Shown: positions 34,020 to 41,312 of the stretch, piece after piece
Layout of the letters: every line of letters starts with the position of its first letter
Numbering within the stretch: the first letter of the stretch is position 1
NCBI GenBank assembly: GCA_964497245.1
Contig: CAZCCC010000009.1
Location: forward strand, 1-41,424
Direction: 5' to 3'
Source: CAZCCC01 sp964497245
Lineage (GTDB): Bacteria; Patescibacteriota; Patescibacteriia; Buchananbacterales; UBA6539
Length of the DNA: 41,424 nucleotides
Program-made: the position numbers and the translations under genes
The notes under the pieces: model-generated
The model's input: only the letters and a program-made list of their open reading frames with translations
Databases searched by the model: none
What the model was told of the DNA's origin: nothing

Positions 34020-35123
34020 ATGAACGAAAGAGGGCAAATAATTATCAGTGATTCTAATTTGGAAAATACTCATGATTTCCAACGTGAATTTCCCAGGCTT
34101 TCCGGTTTGCCGGAAAGCGTAAGAGATGCTTTTTTGGAATTGCCGGTTGAAATTCAAGAAAGGATTTTTCCGGCTGAAAGTAGCAAAGAGGAATCAAGCG
34201 AATGGTCAGAGCCGAAAAGGCGTCTGGAAGAGATTGTTTCTTGCCTTAGCGTTGAGGATAGAGAAAGATTTTTAATGTCTTGTTTTTCAGAATTATTCAG
34301 TTCGGCAGGGTTTAAGGATATTTTTCATAAATTGGACATGGATTTTTTGCTTGCCGAGATTTTTCGTTTTTTGGAAATCATTTGGAAAAATCGCGGTAAG
34401 CGCGGAGAGGAAATTGAAGTTTTTAATCAAGAATATTACGATGATTTCTTACGAAAAAAAGAGGATCTAATTGACGAGCTTGGATCTAAAAAGGCGGAAA
34501 TTGATGCAATGAAACTAAGTATTGAAAAAACTCGCAGGAAAAAAAGATTGACTGAACAAAAGAATCAACAACTTGGATTGTTAAATAACGAATTAGCAGA
34601 AATTGAAAATAGGAACAAGAATTTTGACAATGAAAATAGCAACAGCAGTTATGATCGTCTTTATTGGCGCGGTGTTTTAGACAGGCAAAAAAAAGAAAAA
34701 GAGTGGACAGAAGGTTTGACTGTTGTTGCTGAATATTATGATGCTGATGAATTTGCCGTAGCATCAGCCAAAGCATTTGAAGAACTTTTTAGCCAAGAGG
34801 TTCATGTTGCTGAAGGGAATCCGACAATCAGGCCGGTAAGTAAGGCTTTTTTAGAAAAAGCCAAAGCCGTCACCAGAATAATTAGTGATTCTGTGGAAAA
34901 TTGGCATTTAACACATGGGAATGAAGCCAGTTATAAAACTCCGGTTATTTTGAAAAATGAAAGCAAAATAGCCAGAGTAATAGACTATTTAAAATCAGTC
35001 ATGGAGTCTTATCTTAGGCAAAAAAATCATTATCAGCGACCGGAAGAAGAGCTTCTTGGCGAATTGCGACAAATGGAAGTATGCCTGCGGGTTTTAAAAA
35101 AGGGTTCAGAGAAAGTATTATAA
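34020..35123 (+). CDS. Hypothetical coiled-coil protein
   Basis: 367 residues, no family recognised. No signal peptide or membrane helix, so probably cytoplasmic. Residues 1-70 are acidic and P/E/S-rich; 70-125 form a hydrophobic helical block (L-S-V-E-D-R-E-R-F, F-L-L-A-E-I-F-R-F-L-E-I-I-W); 140-203 is a strongly charged heptad region typical of a coiled coil; 205-240 has Y-D-R-L-Y-W-R-G-V-L-D-R; the rest is helical. The ATG has no clear Shine-Dalgarno, and A/T-rich -10-like boxes end only about 9 bases upstream, so translation may be leaderless. It stands alone between divergent galU and the tRNA. Lineage-specific genes of this kind are common in CPR genomes. Confidence 0.7.
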   Translation: MNERGQIIISDSNLENTHDFQREFPRLSGLPESVRDAFLELPVEIQERIFPAESSKEESSEWSEPKRRLEEIVSCLSVEDRERFLMSCFSELFSSAGFKDIFHKLDMDFLLAEIFRFLEIIWKNRGKRGEEIEVFNQEYYDDFLRKKEDLIDELGSKKAEIDAMKLSIEKTRRKKRLTEQKNQQLGLLNNELAEIENRNKNFDNENSNSSYDRLYWRGVLDRQKKEKEWTEGLTVVAEYYDADEFAVASAKAFEELFSQEVHVAEGNPTIRPVSKAFLEKAKAVTRIISDSVENWHLTHGNEASYKTPVILKNESKIARVIDYLKSVMESYLRQKNHYQRPEEELLGELRQMEVCLRVLKKGSEKVL

Positions 35124-35178
35124 TTAGAAATTCATAACCGGGCATAATTTTGAGGCGACGATTTATGCAGCGCCAAAT

Positions 35179-35266
35179 GGAGAGGTGGCCGAGTGGTTTA
35201 AGGCGACGGTCTCGAACACCGTTTTCCCGAAAGGGATCGCAGGTTCAAATCCTGTCCTCTCCGCCA
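35179..35266 (+). tRNA. tRNA-Ser (anticodon CGA)
   Basis: 88 bases. Acceptor arms GGAGAGG (35179-35185) and CCTCTCC pair fully, with discriminator G and an encoded CCA end. The D-stem is GCC/GGC, the anticodon stem ACGGT/ACCGT holds the 7-base loop CTCGAAC with anticodon CGA (reads UCG), the class II variable arm is TCCC-GAAA-GGGA, and the T-arm is GCAGG-TTCAAAT-CCTGT. Confidence 0.97.
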
Positions 35267-35569
35267 ATTTAGAATTTCAGAATTTTCGGAAGTTTTACGC
35301 ACCTGCGGTGCGGTCGCACCGCCTGCGGGCGGAACGAAAAAGGCTGAATTTGCAAAGATTTGCAACGCTCCGCGTGACGAAAAGGAAATGTTTTGGTTTG
35401 CCGTAGCGGAGCGGGGGCAAGCGGAAACGCACCTCACTATTCTGGATTTTGTTCAAAAAAAGTTAGAATTTCAACCAAAAGGTAACTTTTGGCGCTGGAT
35501 TTGAAATATATTGTTTAAAAAGATAATATATTTACTGGTTTTTAATTGTTGAAATAGCATAATATAAAT
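35267..35569. other. Gene-free region after tRNA-Ser holding a G+C-rich repeat patch
   Basis: 303 bases without a credible gene. It begins with TTAGAATTTCA (35269-35279), repeated exactly at 35463-35473. Between the copies is an unusually G+C-rich patch with several inverted repeats, listed separately. A further hairpin CCAAAAG/CTTTTGG (35475-35481 with 35486-35492) follows. The last 75 bases are ordinary AT-rich upstream DNA with no clear promoter for the phosphatase gene. Confidence 0.65.
35305..35413. repeat. G+C-rich patch with two perfect 8-bp inverted repeats
   Basis: GCGGTGCG/CGCACCGC (35305-35312 with 35315-35322, 2-base loop) is a near-perfect palindrome. CGCTCCGC/GCGGAGCG (35366-35373 with 35406-35413) frames a 32-base loop. 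The flanks also carry cctgcggg-type blocks. The composition contrasts sharply with the surrounding one-third G+C. It could be a small non-coding mobile repeat inserted by the tRNA, or a degenerate island end. Confidence 0.65.
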
Positions 35570-36064
35570 ATGACAAAAATCACTTACTTTGTTCACGGAA
35601 CAACTGTTGATAACGAAAATAAAATATCTTCCGGTTGGCATGATGTTGAATTGTCTGAACTGGGAATTCAGCAGTCTAAAGAATTGTGGAATAAAATTAA
35701 AGGAAAATATTTTGACGTTGTTTTTTGCTCTGATTTAAAACGGGCTATTGATTCTGCAGAATTAACTTTTAAAGATAAAGTGAAAATAATTTCAGATAAA
35801 AGATTAAGAGAGTGTAATTATGGGGAATATAATGGCTTAGCATCAGAAATTGTCGAACCAATGCAGGAAGAAAACATTGAGAAAAGTTTTTTAGGCGGTG
35901 AATCTTGTAATGATGTAAAAATCAGAGTTAATGATTTTTTACATTATCTTAAGGAAAATTATGATGGGAAGTCTGTTGCCGTTGTTGCTCATAAAGTTCC
36001 CCAATTGGCGCTGGATGTTTTAATAAAAAATAAAAAATGGAAGCAAGCTTTTGCTGAAGATTGA
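35570..36064 (+). CDS. Histidine phosphatase family protein, RHG variant, probably cut short by TGA
   Basis: 164 residues to the TGA at 36062-36064. The fold markers are C-S-D-L-K-R58-A, R-L-R-E81-C-N-Y-G-E-Y-N-G and V-A-H141, matching phosphoglycerate-mutase-type phosphatases. The usual R-H-G is V8-H9-G10 here, so one phosphate-binding arginine is missing while the catalytic His stays. After the TGA the same frame continues R-K-R-K-A-W-Q-P-G-W-E-Y-K-L to a second TGA at 36107-36109, which overlaps the next gene start as ATGA. That suggests an original Trp codon mutated (or misread) to TGA and an ancestral length of about 179 residues. Substrate unknown. Confidence 0.75.
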   Translation: MTKITYFVHGTTVDNENKISSGWHDVELSELGIQQSKELWNKIKGKYFDVVFCSDLKRAIDSAELTFKDKVKIISDKRLRECNYGEYNGLASEIVEPMQEENIEKSFLGGESCNDVKIRVNDFLHYLKENYDGKSVAVVAHKVPQLALDVLIKNKKWKQAFAED

Positions 36065-36105
36065 CGGAAAAGGAAAGCATGGCAGCCGGGATGGGAATAC
36101 AAGCT

Positions 36106-36481
36106 ATGATTAAAGATATTGTTGTTAGAAAGTCCAAAATTAATAAAAAAGGAGTTTTTGCTTCAAGAAATTTTAAGAAAGGTGAGGTTATTTTAAGGTG
36201 GAACCCTAAAATTCTAGATAAATATGAAATTGGTAAATTAAAAAATAATCAAAAACATTATCTCTACAAAACTGGAAAAAAATAAATATTTTTTAATGCA
36301 GTCTCCGGAGAAATTCGTTAATCATTCCTGCCAAGCAAACACAAAAGTTAAAAATGGCTGCGATATTGCAATTAAAAATATCAAAAAAGGCGAAGAGATA
36401 ACCGCTGATTATGGAAAAGAAATTTCAGTTTCATTCATCTGTCGATGCGGGCATAAAAATTGTCGAGGCATAATAAACTAA
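36106..36481 (+). pseudogene. SET-domain protein gene interrupted by a frameshift
   Basis: Frame 1 from ATG 36106 gives the SET N-terminal part (V-R-K-S-K-I-N-K-K-G-V-F-A, then G-E-V-I-L-R-W) and stops at TAA 36283-36285. Frame 2 continues without a gap from the same spot, through N-K-Y-F-L-M-Q-S-P, into the catalytic F-V-N-H-S-C, A-D-Y-G and a post-SET cysteine cluster C-R-C-x4-C, ending at 36481. Removing one A from the seven-A run at 36276-36282 restores one protein of about 125 residues. It is either a pseudogene, a sequencing error, or slippage on the A7 run. Intact members are lysine methyltransferase-like. Overlap with the phosphatase frame by ATGA suggests a coupled pair. Confidence 0.8.
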
Positions 36482-36593
36482 AAAAAACCTTATCAGGTAT
36501 TAATCAGTTAATTAATTTTACTGTTGTGTTAGGTTCTAGAAAAAAAAGTTGAAAATAAATAATTTAGACATTACAAGTGGAGAATTTTAAAAA

Positions 36594-37595
36594 ATGAAAA
36601 CAAAAATTATTAAAATAAATCCCAATAATCCGGAATCTGCCAAAATTAAAATCGCCGCTGATATTATAAAGAAAGGCGGATTGGTTGTTTTTCCGACCGA
36701 AACTGTTTATGGGTTAGGAGCAAACGGCCTGAATAAAAAAGCAATTAAAAAAATATTTACTGCCAAAGGTAGACCGCAGGACAACCCTTTGATTATACAT
36801 ATTGCTGAAATAAAGCAGCTTGATTCTTTGGTTTTAGAAATTCCTTTAAAGGCTAAAAGATTGATTTCAAGGTATTGGCCGGGGCCGCTTACTTTAATAT
36901 TAAAAAAATCAAGATTAGTTTCTGGTTTGGTGACTTCCGGACTTGATACTGTTGCCGTTAGAATGCCTAAAAATAAAATTGCAATTGAATTAATTAAAAA
37001 ATCTAAATGTCCGATAGTGGCGCCTTCAGCTAATATTTCAGGAAGGCCAAGTCCGACTAAAGCCAGTCACGCAATAGACGACCTCTTTGGTAAGGTGGGG
37101 GCAATAATTGAAGGTGGTAAAACATCTATTGGTATAGAATCAACCGTGCTGGACCTTTCCGGAAAAGAGCCGGTAATTTTAAGGCCGGGTATGATTTCCA
37201 GAAAGCAAATCCAAAAAACAATAGGAGCGGTTAAAGTTTGCAATAAAACAGAAATAAACCAAGTTGCCAAATCTCCCGGAATGAAATATATACATTATTG
37301 TCCAAAAGCAAAAGTTATTTTAGTGATGTCTAAAAGTTATAAGAAAAAAATAGAAAAATTATTAATAAATTTAAATGCCGGAGTAATTTGTATAAACCGT
37401 CAAAACAAATATAAAGCAGATAGTATATTTGTCGGTTCAAATGCCAAATCAGTAGCGAAAAATTTATTTTCCGCTTACCGCAAATTTGATAAAATGGGAA
37501 AAGAAATTATTATAGTTGAACCAATCGGAAAAAACCATGAATGGGAAGCAGTAAAAAACAGATTAATGAAATCAGCCTCAAAAATAGTCAATTAA
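36594..37595 (+). CDS. Threonylcarbamoyl-AMP synthase, Sua5/YciO/YrdC family
   Basis: 333-residue cytoplasmic enzyme making the L-threonylcarbamoyl-adenylate used for t6A37 of ANN-decoding tRNAs. The YrdC core (about 1-205) has F-P-T-E-T-V-Y-G-L-G near 34-43, K-G-R-P-x-D-N-P-L near 61-69, W-P-G-P-L-T near 96, and P-S-A-N-x-S-G-x-P near 142-151. Residues about 215-333 form the extra Sua5 domain with the S-P-G-M-K-Y-x-H-Y linker, so it is the long Sua5 form rather than TsaC. The start follows a GGAGA-like site. First gene of a short three-gene run. Confidence 0.94.
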   Translation: MKTKIIKINPNNPESAKIKIAADIIKKGGLVVFPTETVYGLGANGLNKKAIKKIFTAKGRPQDNPLIIHIAEIKQLDSLVLEIPLKAKRLISRYWPGPLTLILKKSRLVSGLVTSGLDTVAVRMPKNKIAIELIKKSKCPIVAPSANISGRPSPTKASHAIDDLFGKVGAIIEGGKTSIGIESTVLDLSGKEPVILRPGMISRKQIQKTIGAVKVCNKTEINQVAKSPGMKYIHYCPKAKVILVMSKSYKKKIEKLLINLNAGVICINRQNKYKADSIFVGSNAKSVAKNLFSAYRKFDKMGKEIIIVEPIGKNHEWEAVKNRLMKSASKIVN

Positions 37596-37612
37596 AATTT
37601 AGCACTTAAATT

Positions 37613-37834
37613 ATGTCAAAATTAAAAATAGGAATTTATAAACATTATAAGGGCCAAAAGTATAAAGTTATTTGCCTGGCCAGGCATAGCGAAACTTTAG
37701 AAGAGCTTGTTGTTTATGAAGCCCTTTATGAAAATAAAATTTCCAAATTCTGGGTTCGGCCAAAAGAAATATTTTTAGCTAAAGTAGAAATAGACGGCAA
37801 AAAAATTAAGCGTTTTAAATTTTTAGAAAAATAA
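37613..37834 (+). CDS. DUF1653 family protein
   Basis: 73 residues. The family pattern is clear: G-x-Y-K-H-Y-K-G-x-x-Y-x-V near 7-19, A-R-H-S-E-T-L-E-E-L-V-V-Y-E-A-L-Y in the middle, W-V-R-P-K-E-I-F-L, and a final R-F-K-F-L. Members are small cytoplasmic beta-rich proteins of unknown function. Gaps of 17 bases to the Sua5 gene and 36 to the MBL gene suggest an operon. Confidence 0.9.
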   Translation: MSKLKIGIYKHYKGQKYKVICLARHSETLEELVVYEALYENKISKFWVRPKEIFLAKVEIDGKKIKRFKFLEK

Positions 37835-37870
37835 ATAAATTATCAATTTTTTATAAATCAATATCTAATT

Positions 37871-38428
37871 ATGGTGGAAGTAAAAATTTTAATAGAAGGG
37901 TTTACCAGCGCTGACAACGGCCAAGGATTAACTTGTCCGACCATTACTTTAATCCGTGATAAGGATATTATTATGGTGGTTGACCCGGGAGTTTTGGAAA
38001 GCCAACAGGTTTTAGTTGACGCCTTAAGTAAAGAAGGTCTTAAAGTTTCTGATATTACCCATGTTTTCATTACCCACTCGCATATTGATCATTATCGCAA
38101 TATTGGTATGTTTCCTTTGGCAAAAACCGTTGAATATTATGGGGTTTGGCAGGGTCAAAAAGCTTACAATTGGAATGAGCAATTCAGCAGTAATTTAAAA
38201 ATTATAAAAACTCCCGGACACAGTTATGACAGCTTAAGTCTTTTGGTTGAAACAGAATTAGGAAAAATAGCCGTTGTCGGAGATGTTTTTTGGAAAGAAG
38301 ATGAACCAAAACAAGATCCTTACGCCAGTGACAAAAAGGAATTAAAAAAAAGCCGGGAAAAAATTTTGGCTTTGTCTGATTATGTTGTCCCTGGACACGG
38401 CTTTATGTTTAAAGTGAAAAAAGATTGA
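37871..38428 (+). CDS. MBL-fold metallo-hydrolase
   Basis: 185 residues with the metallo-beta-lactamase metal site H69-S-H71-I-D73-H74, a later H in T-P-G-H-S near 116, D in V-V-G-D-V near 138 and H in V-P-G-H-G near 178. Short members of this size, similar to MBLAC1, are hydrolases of varied substrates (thioesters, phosphodiesters, RNA). No signal peptide, so cytoplasmic. Last gene of the Sua5 run, followed by a terminator shared with the converging gene. Confidence 0.88.
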   Translation: MVEVKILIEGFTSADNGQGLTCPTITLIRDKDIIMVVDPGVLESQQVLVDALSKEGLKVSDITHVFITHSHIDHYRNIGMFPLAKTVEYYGVWQGQKAYNWNEQFSSNLKIIKTPGHSYDSLSLLVETELGKIAVVGDVFWKEDEPKQDPYASDKKELKKSREKILALSDYVVPGHGFMFKVKKD

Positions 38429-38450
38429 TTGTAAAAAATGTAATTATATA

Positions 38451-38478
38451 AAAAAAGAGGCTTAATGCCTCCTTTTTT
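38451..38478. terminator. Intrinsic terminator between converging genes
   Basis: aaaaaagaggc (38451-38461), loop ttaat, and gcctcctttttt (38467-38478), with one bulged C. It ends in T on both strands, 22 bases after the MBL gene stop and 15 bases after the end of the cysteine-cluster gene. Confidence 0.85.
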
Positions 38479-38493
38479 GTCTATGTAGTTTAG

Positions 38494-39054
38494 TTAATTG
38501 AAAGAAAATATATCATCAATTTCAGATTTTTGCGATTCGAAAATTGATTTTTTAATTTTATTGTCTAAATTAAGGCAGATGCATCCCGGTTCTATTTCTC
38601 GGACAAAAAGTCTGCCTTCATCCCAAGTCAGCGGATAGATTCTGCAAGTTGAAGGAATCATACGTCTTGGCAGTTTTTTTTCCACAACCAATTTGATAAT
38701 TTCACAACCCCGCTTTGGTGAAACGCGGAAGATACAGGTGTTATTTTTTGTTTTAGTGGCAATACCTTTACCTCCTAAAAAATCAGTATCTTTAAGCCAT
38801 TCTTTTTCAAAACACTCAGAAATTTTTTGGCCTATGCGTTTTTCCAATTCATCTTTATTTTCTATTATCAAATCATAAGCTTCTTTGTCTATGTCTGCGC
38901 CCTCCCAGCAGCAGGTTCCGCCCAAACCATTGACGCCGCAATGGCAATGTAGGCATGAATCAAATGGACCTGTTGGAAATCCCGGCTGCTTATATACCTT
39001 CTTATCAATTTTATTAATTTTTATCTTGTTCATTTTTTCTTGAAATTCAATCAA
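38494..39054 (-). CDS. Cysteine-cluster protein, YkgJ-like
   Basis: 186 residues with a dense metal-binding type cysteine cluster: C-L-H-C-H-C-G and T-C-C-W near 34-49, then single cysteines in S-E-C-F, N-T-C-I, R-G-C-E, S-T-C-R-I-Y-P-L and G-C-I-C. The S-T-C-R-I-Y-P-L-T-W phrase resembles the P-x-x-C-R-x-Y-P pattern of YkgJ/FliB-type zinc- or iron-cluster proteins. Enzymatic role unknown. No signal peptide. Its start overlaps the stop of the large secreted protein by ATGA, so it is co-translated with it; an ATG eight codons in is an alternative start. Confidence 0.7.
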   Translation of the reverse strand: MIEFQEKMNKIKINKIDKKVYKQPGFPTGPFDSCLHCHCGVNGLGGTCCWEGADIDKEAYDLIIENKDELEKRIGQKISECFEKEWLKDTDFLGGKGIATKTKNNTCIFRVSPKRGCEIIKLVVEKKLPRRMIPSTCRIYPLTWDEGRLFVREIEPGCICLNLDNKIKKSIFESQKSEIDDIFSFN

Positions 39055-41312
39055 TCAACTCTTATTTGCCTGTGCCATTCTTGATTGCCATTTAAAAATA
39101 CTTGTATGTTTTTGTCCAAAAGCTTAAGTTGAAAATTTAATGTATGAACACCTTGTCTTATTTTAAGCGGATTTAATGTAAATTTAAATTCTCCGATTTC
39201 CCCAGGTTCAATGGTTGACTTATTAATAGGAACGGCAGCGACTTCTTGCCTTACCCAGTCTTTTGGATCATAAAAAAGACTTGGTGTTCCGTCAAGGTTA
39301 TAAATTTCCAAAGCAGTCCTTCGGGAAAGCCAGGCGGTATCAGAACTTGTATTTTTTATTTTCATGGTAATTGAAATCGGCTGCCAAATATTTTTTACCG
39401 CAATTGGAATATTGTGTTCAATAATTTGGGCGGAAACTCCGCTTCTGACAACTATTGCCTTTCCAACTGTTGTTATTTTTTCCATCCGACCATTGTTGTC
39501 GTAGTAAAGGCTGAAATCTTGGACTAGCAGTCCGGTTTTGTCGGTTGGTGATGCTATATCAAAAGTAAAAGTTGCAATTTGGCTTGATGAAACATTTTTT
39601 TGGTCAAAATTTATTTTTTCCGAAACACCAAAGCTACTTGATTCTTTGCCTCGGTCTGACATTTTTAGCAGAACATTTCCTTTCTGCCACAAAGCGCTGC
39701 CGGTATTTTTAAATTGAACGGCTATTGTTTGATTTGAGCCGCTTGCAGTAACAAGTCTTTCCGGAGTAATAGATTCAAAAACCGCTTGGTAATTGCCAAC
39801 AGAAGGAGGATTTACAGCTGTTGGTGGTGCCGGCCTTGTTATATCGCTATCCTTTATAGTGTCGTCAATGTAGTCAATTACTTCGCCGGCGGCATGAATT
39901 TGCAAAAGCTGGCTTGAAATTTTTAAGGCACTGTTTTTTTTGTCAATTCCGAAAATTCGGTTGAAAATTTCCGTATCTTCAATTCTCATTCTTTTGCCGT
40001 TTGATATAAGGAAATATCTGCCGCTATTTTCAACAAAAGTACCATCTTTTAGCCTTACCGGAGTTCCTCTTAAATAACCTTCCAGAGTGCTGCTGTTTAT
40101 TGTTTCCGGAACTTGAGAATTAAATCGTTGTTGCCAGACAACTAAGTCAACTTCCCGTCTGATATTATCTTTTATTTGCCAGATTTTTCCGCCTTCATCT
40201 CTAAACAGCTTGCCTTGGGGATATATTGATGAAGCGGAAATATGAGGGCCATCTCCATAGGCCAGCAATTTATCAAAGGAAACAGTTGGTATTTGCTGGG
40301 CAGAAACCGCAATCCGGAAATCAGAGAGGAGAGCTAGCGCGTTATTGTCAATAATCGGCCTTTTTAAGCCTTCTGCTATCAGGTATATTTGACTTGAAGA
40401 ATTTTCTTTCACTAAAGAATTTTCAGCGAAATAAATTTTTGGGCCGTCAGGATAGGATAAAGCAGCTTTGCTGGAAACGTTTATTGCGTCATTTTCTTTA
40501 TAATCATTTAAAAATAATTCTTTGGAAGCGAATTCGTATTTTTTATTATTTTTTATCAGCCAATATCTTCCGCCGTGGGTGATTATCTGGCCGTCTAAAA
40601 ATTTTTGCTCTGAAAAGTAGCGATGCCAGATCCGCCAAAATAATTTATTTGCTCCAAACTGAAAATTTATTCCCAACTCGGGAGCATGTCCGACATACGG
40701 AGTATAGATGTAAAGATTTGCAGTTGCTTGATTTAACGGAGTTACATTGTAGCCGTCAACGGTTTTTGTTGTTTGGCCGACTCGGAAAGAGAACTGTCCG
40801 GCTCTTTGCCGGTATATGTCTTGAGTCGCTGCTGCCGCTAAAACTTGATTATAAAATCCTTTATGTCTTTCATTACATGTTCCTCCAAAGCAGCTATAGC
40901 CTGTTGCCCAGTCAATCGCTTTTTCAGTTGCATTGCTTTTGCTTATTAAGCCCTGCTCTTTTTCCAGTGTTGTTAAAAGGAATTTCGGGTTTATTGAATA
41001 TTTTTGACCCACTTCCCAAATTATTTCTGAAGCTTTCTTATTAACGCCTTCAATCTCTTGTTCGTATTGACTCAAAACGCTGTTTTTTCTTTCTAAAAAA
41101 GTTTGGATTGCTGCCCTGCTGAGAGAATCTTTATCCGAAAGTTCTTGATCAGTTATTATGTTATTTGGGTCAAAAATTCTGCCAGCATAAACCGATGACA
41201 AAGGAAAAAATGAAATAAAAATAAAAAGAACTAAGATTATCTTACTTAGTTTTTGTAGATTTTTTTTAATTGTTTTTATTTTTATTTTTTTGGAAAAAAT
41301 CGTCATATCCAT
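39051..41312 (-). CDS. Large secreted protein: lysozyme-like domain, repeat blocks and Ig-like (NBR1-type) domains
   Basis: 753 residues. Signal peptide about 1-44 (long basic start, hydrophobic 24-43). Residues about 92-232 resemble a lysozyme-superfamily (glucosaminidase/transglycosylase-like) domain with L-x-K-E119-Q-G-L and W-A-T-G-Y-S-C-F-G-G-T-C; the Cys pair is probably a disulfide. Residues 240-445 contain four related blocks (G-G-R-Y-W-L-I-K-N-N-K at 247, I-Y-L-I-A-E-G-L-K-R at 309, G-K-I-W-Q-I-K-D-N-I-R at 375, G-R-Y-F-L-I-S-N-G-K-R at 431). A P-rich hinge is near 492-504, followed by two Ig-like domains (about 510-625 and 630-753), the first with N-T-G-x-x-x-W. A cell-wall enzyme or surface adhesin is likely. 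Confidence 0.8.
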   Translation of the reverse strand: MDMTIFSKKIKIKTIKKNLQKLSKIILVLFIFISFFPLSSVYAGRIFDPNNIITDQELSDKDSLSRAAIQTFLERKNSVLSQYEQEIEGVNKKASEIIWEVGQKYSINPKFLLTTLEKEQGLISKSNATEKAIDWATGYSCFGGTCNERHKGFYNQVLAAAATQDIYRQRAGQFSFRVGQTTKTVDGYNVTPLNQATANLYIYTPYVGHAPELGINFQFGANKLFWRIWHRYFSEQKFLDGQIITHGGRYWLIKNNKKYEFASKELFLNDYKENDAINVSSKAALSYPDGPKIYFAENSLVKENSSSQIYLIAEGLKRPIIDNNALALLSDFRIAVSAQQIPTVSFDKLLAYGDGPHISASSIYPQGKLFRDEGGKIWQIKDNIRREVDLVVWQQRFNSQVPETINSSTLEGYLRGTPVRLKDGTFVENSGRYFLISNGKRMRIEDTEIFNRIFGIDKKNSALKISSQLLQIHAAGEVIDYIDDTIKDSDITRPAPPTAVNPPSVGNYQAVFESITPERLVTASGSNQTIAVQFKNTGSALWQKGNVLLKMSDRGKESSSFGVSEKINFDQKNVSSSQIATFTFDIASPTDKTGLLVQDFSLYYDNNGRMEKITTVGKAIVVRSGVSAQIIEHNIPIAVKNIWQPISITMKIKNTSSDTAWLSRRTALEIYNLDGTPSLFYDPKDWVRQEVAAVPINKSTIEPGEIGEFKFTLNPLKIRQGVHTLNFQLKLLDKNIQVFLNGNQEWHRQIRVD

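Noticed and set aside
35185..35406. Plus-strand open frame of 73 codons through the tRNA
   Set aside because: It overlaps the tRNA and the G+C-rich patch and has no ribosome site or protein-like pattern.
35198..35437. Minus-strand open frame of 79 codons containing G-Q-D-L-N-L
   Set aside because: It reads antisense through tRNA-Ser and the repeat patch; the G-Q-D-L-N-L string is a well-known false protein from tRNA antisense strands.
36061..36285. SET gene start at TTG 36061 or ATG 36079
   Set aside because: These add residues not seen in SET proteins and cover the probable tail of the phosphatase; ATG 36106 gives an ATGA overlap and a family-like N-terminus.
35570..36481. Alternative genetic code with UGA read as an amino acid
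   Set aside because: TGA ends galU at the 33027-33030 overlap, the GH57-kinase gene at 8537 and the first GT2 at 20360-20362, so TGA is a stop; the phosphatase TGA is a local event.
36482..36593. Small RNA or promoter before the Sua5 gene
   Set aside because: No paired -35/-10 boxes and no stable fold could be seen.
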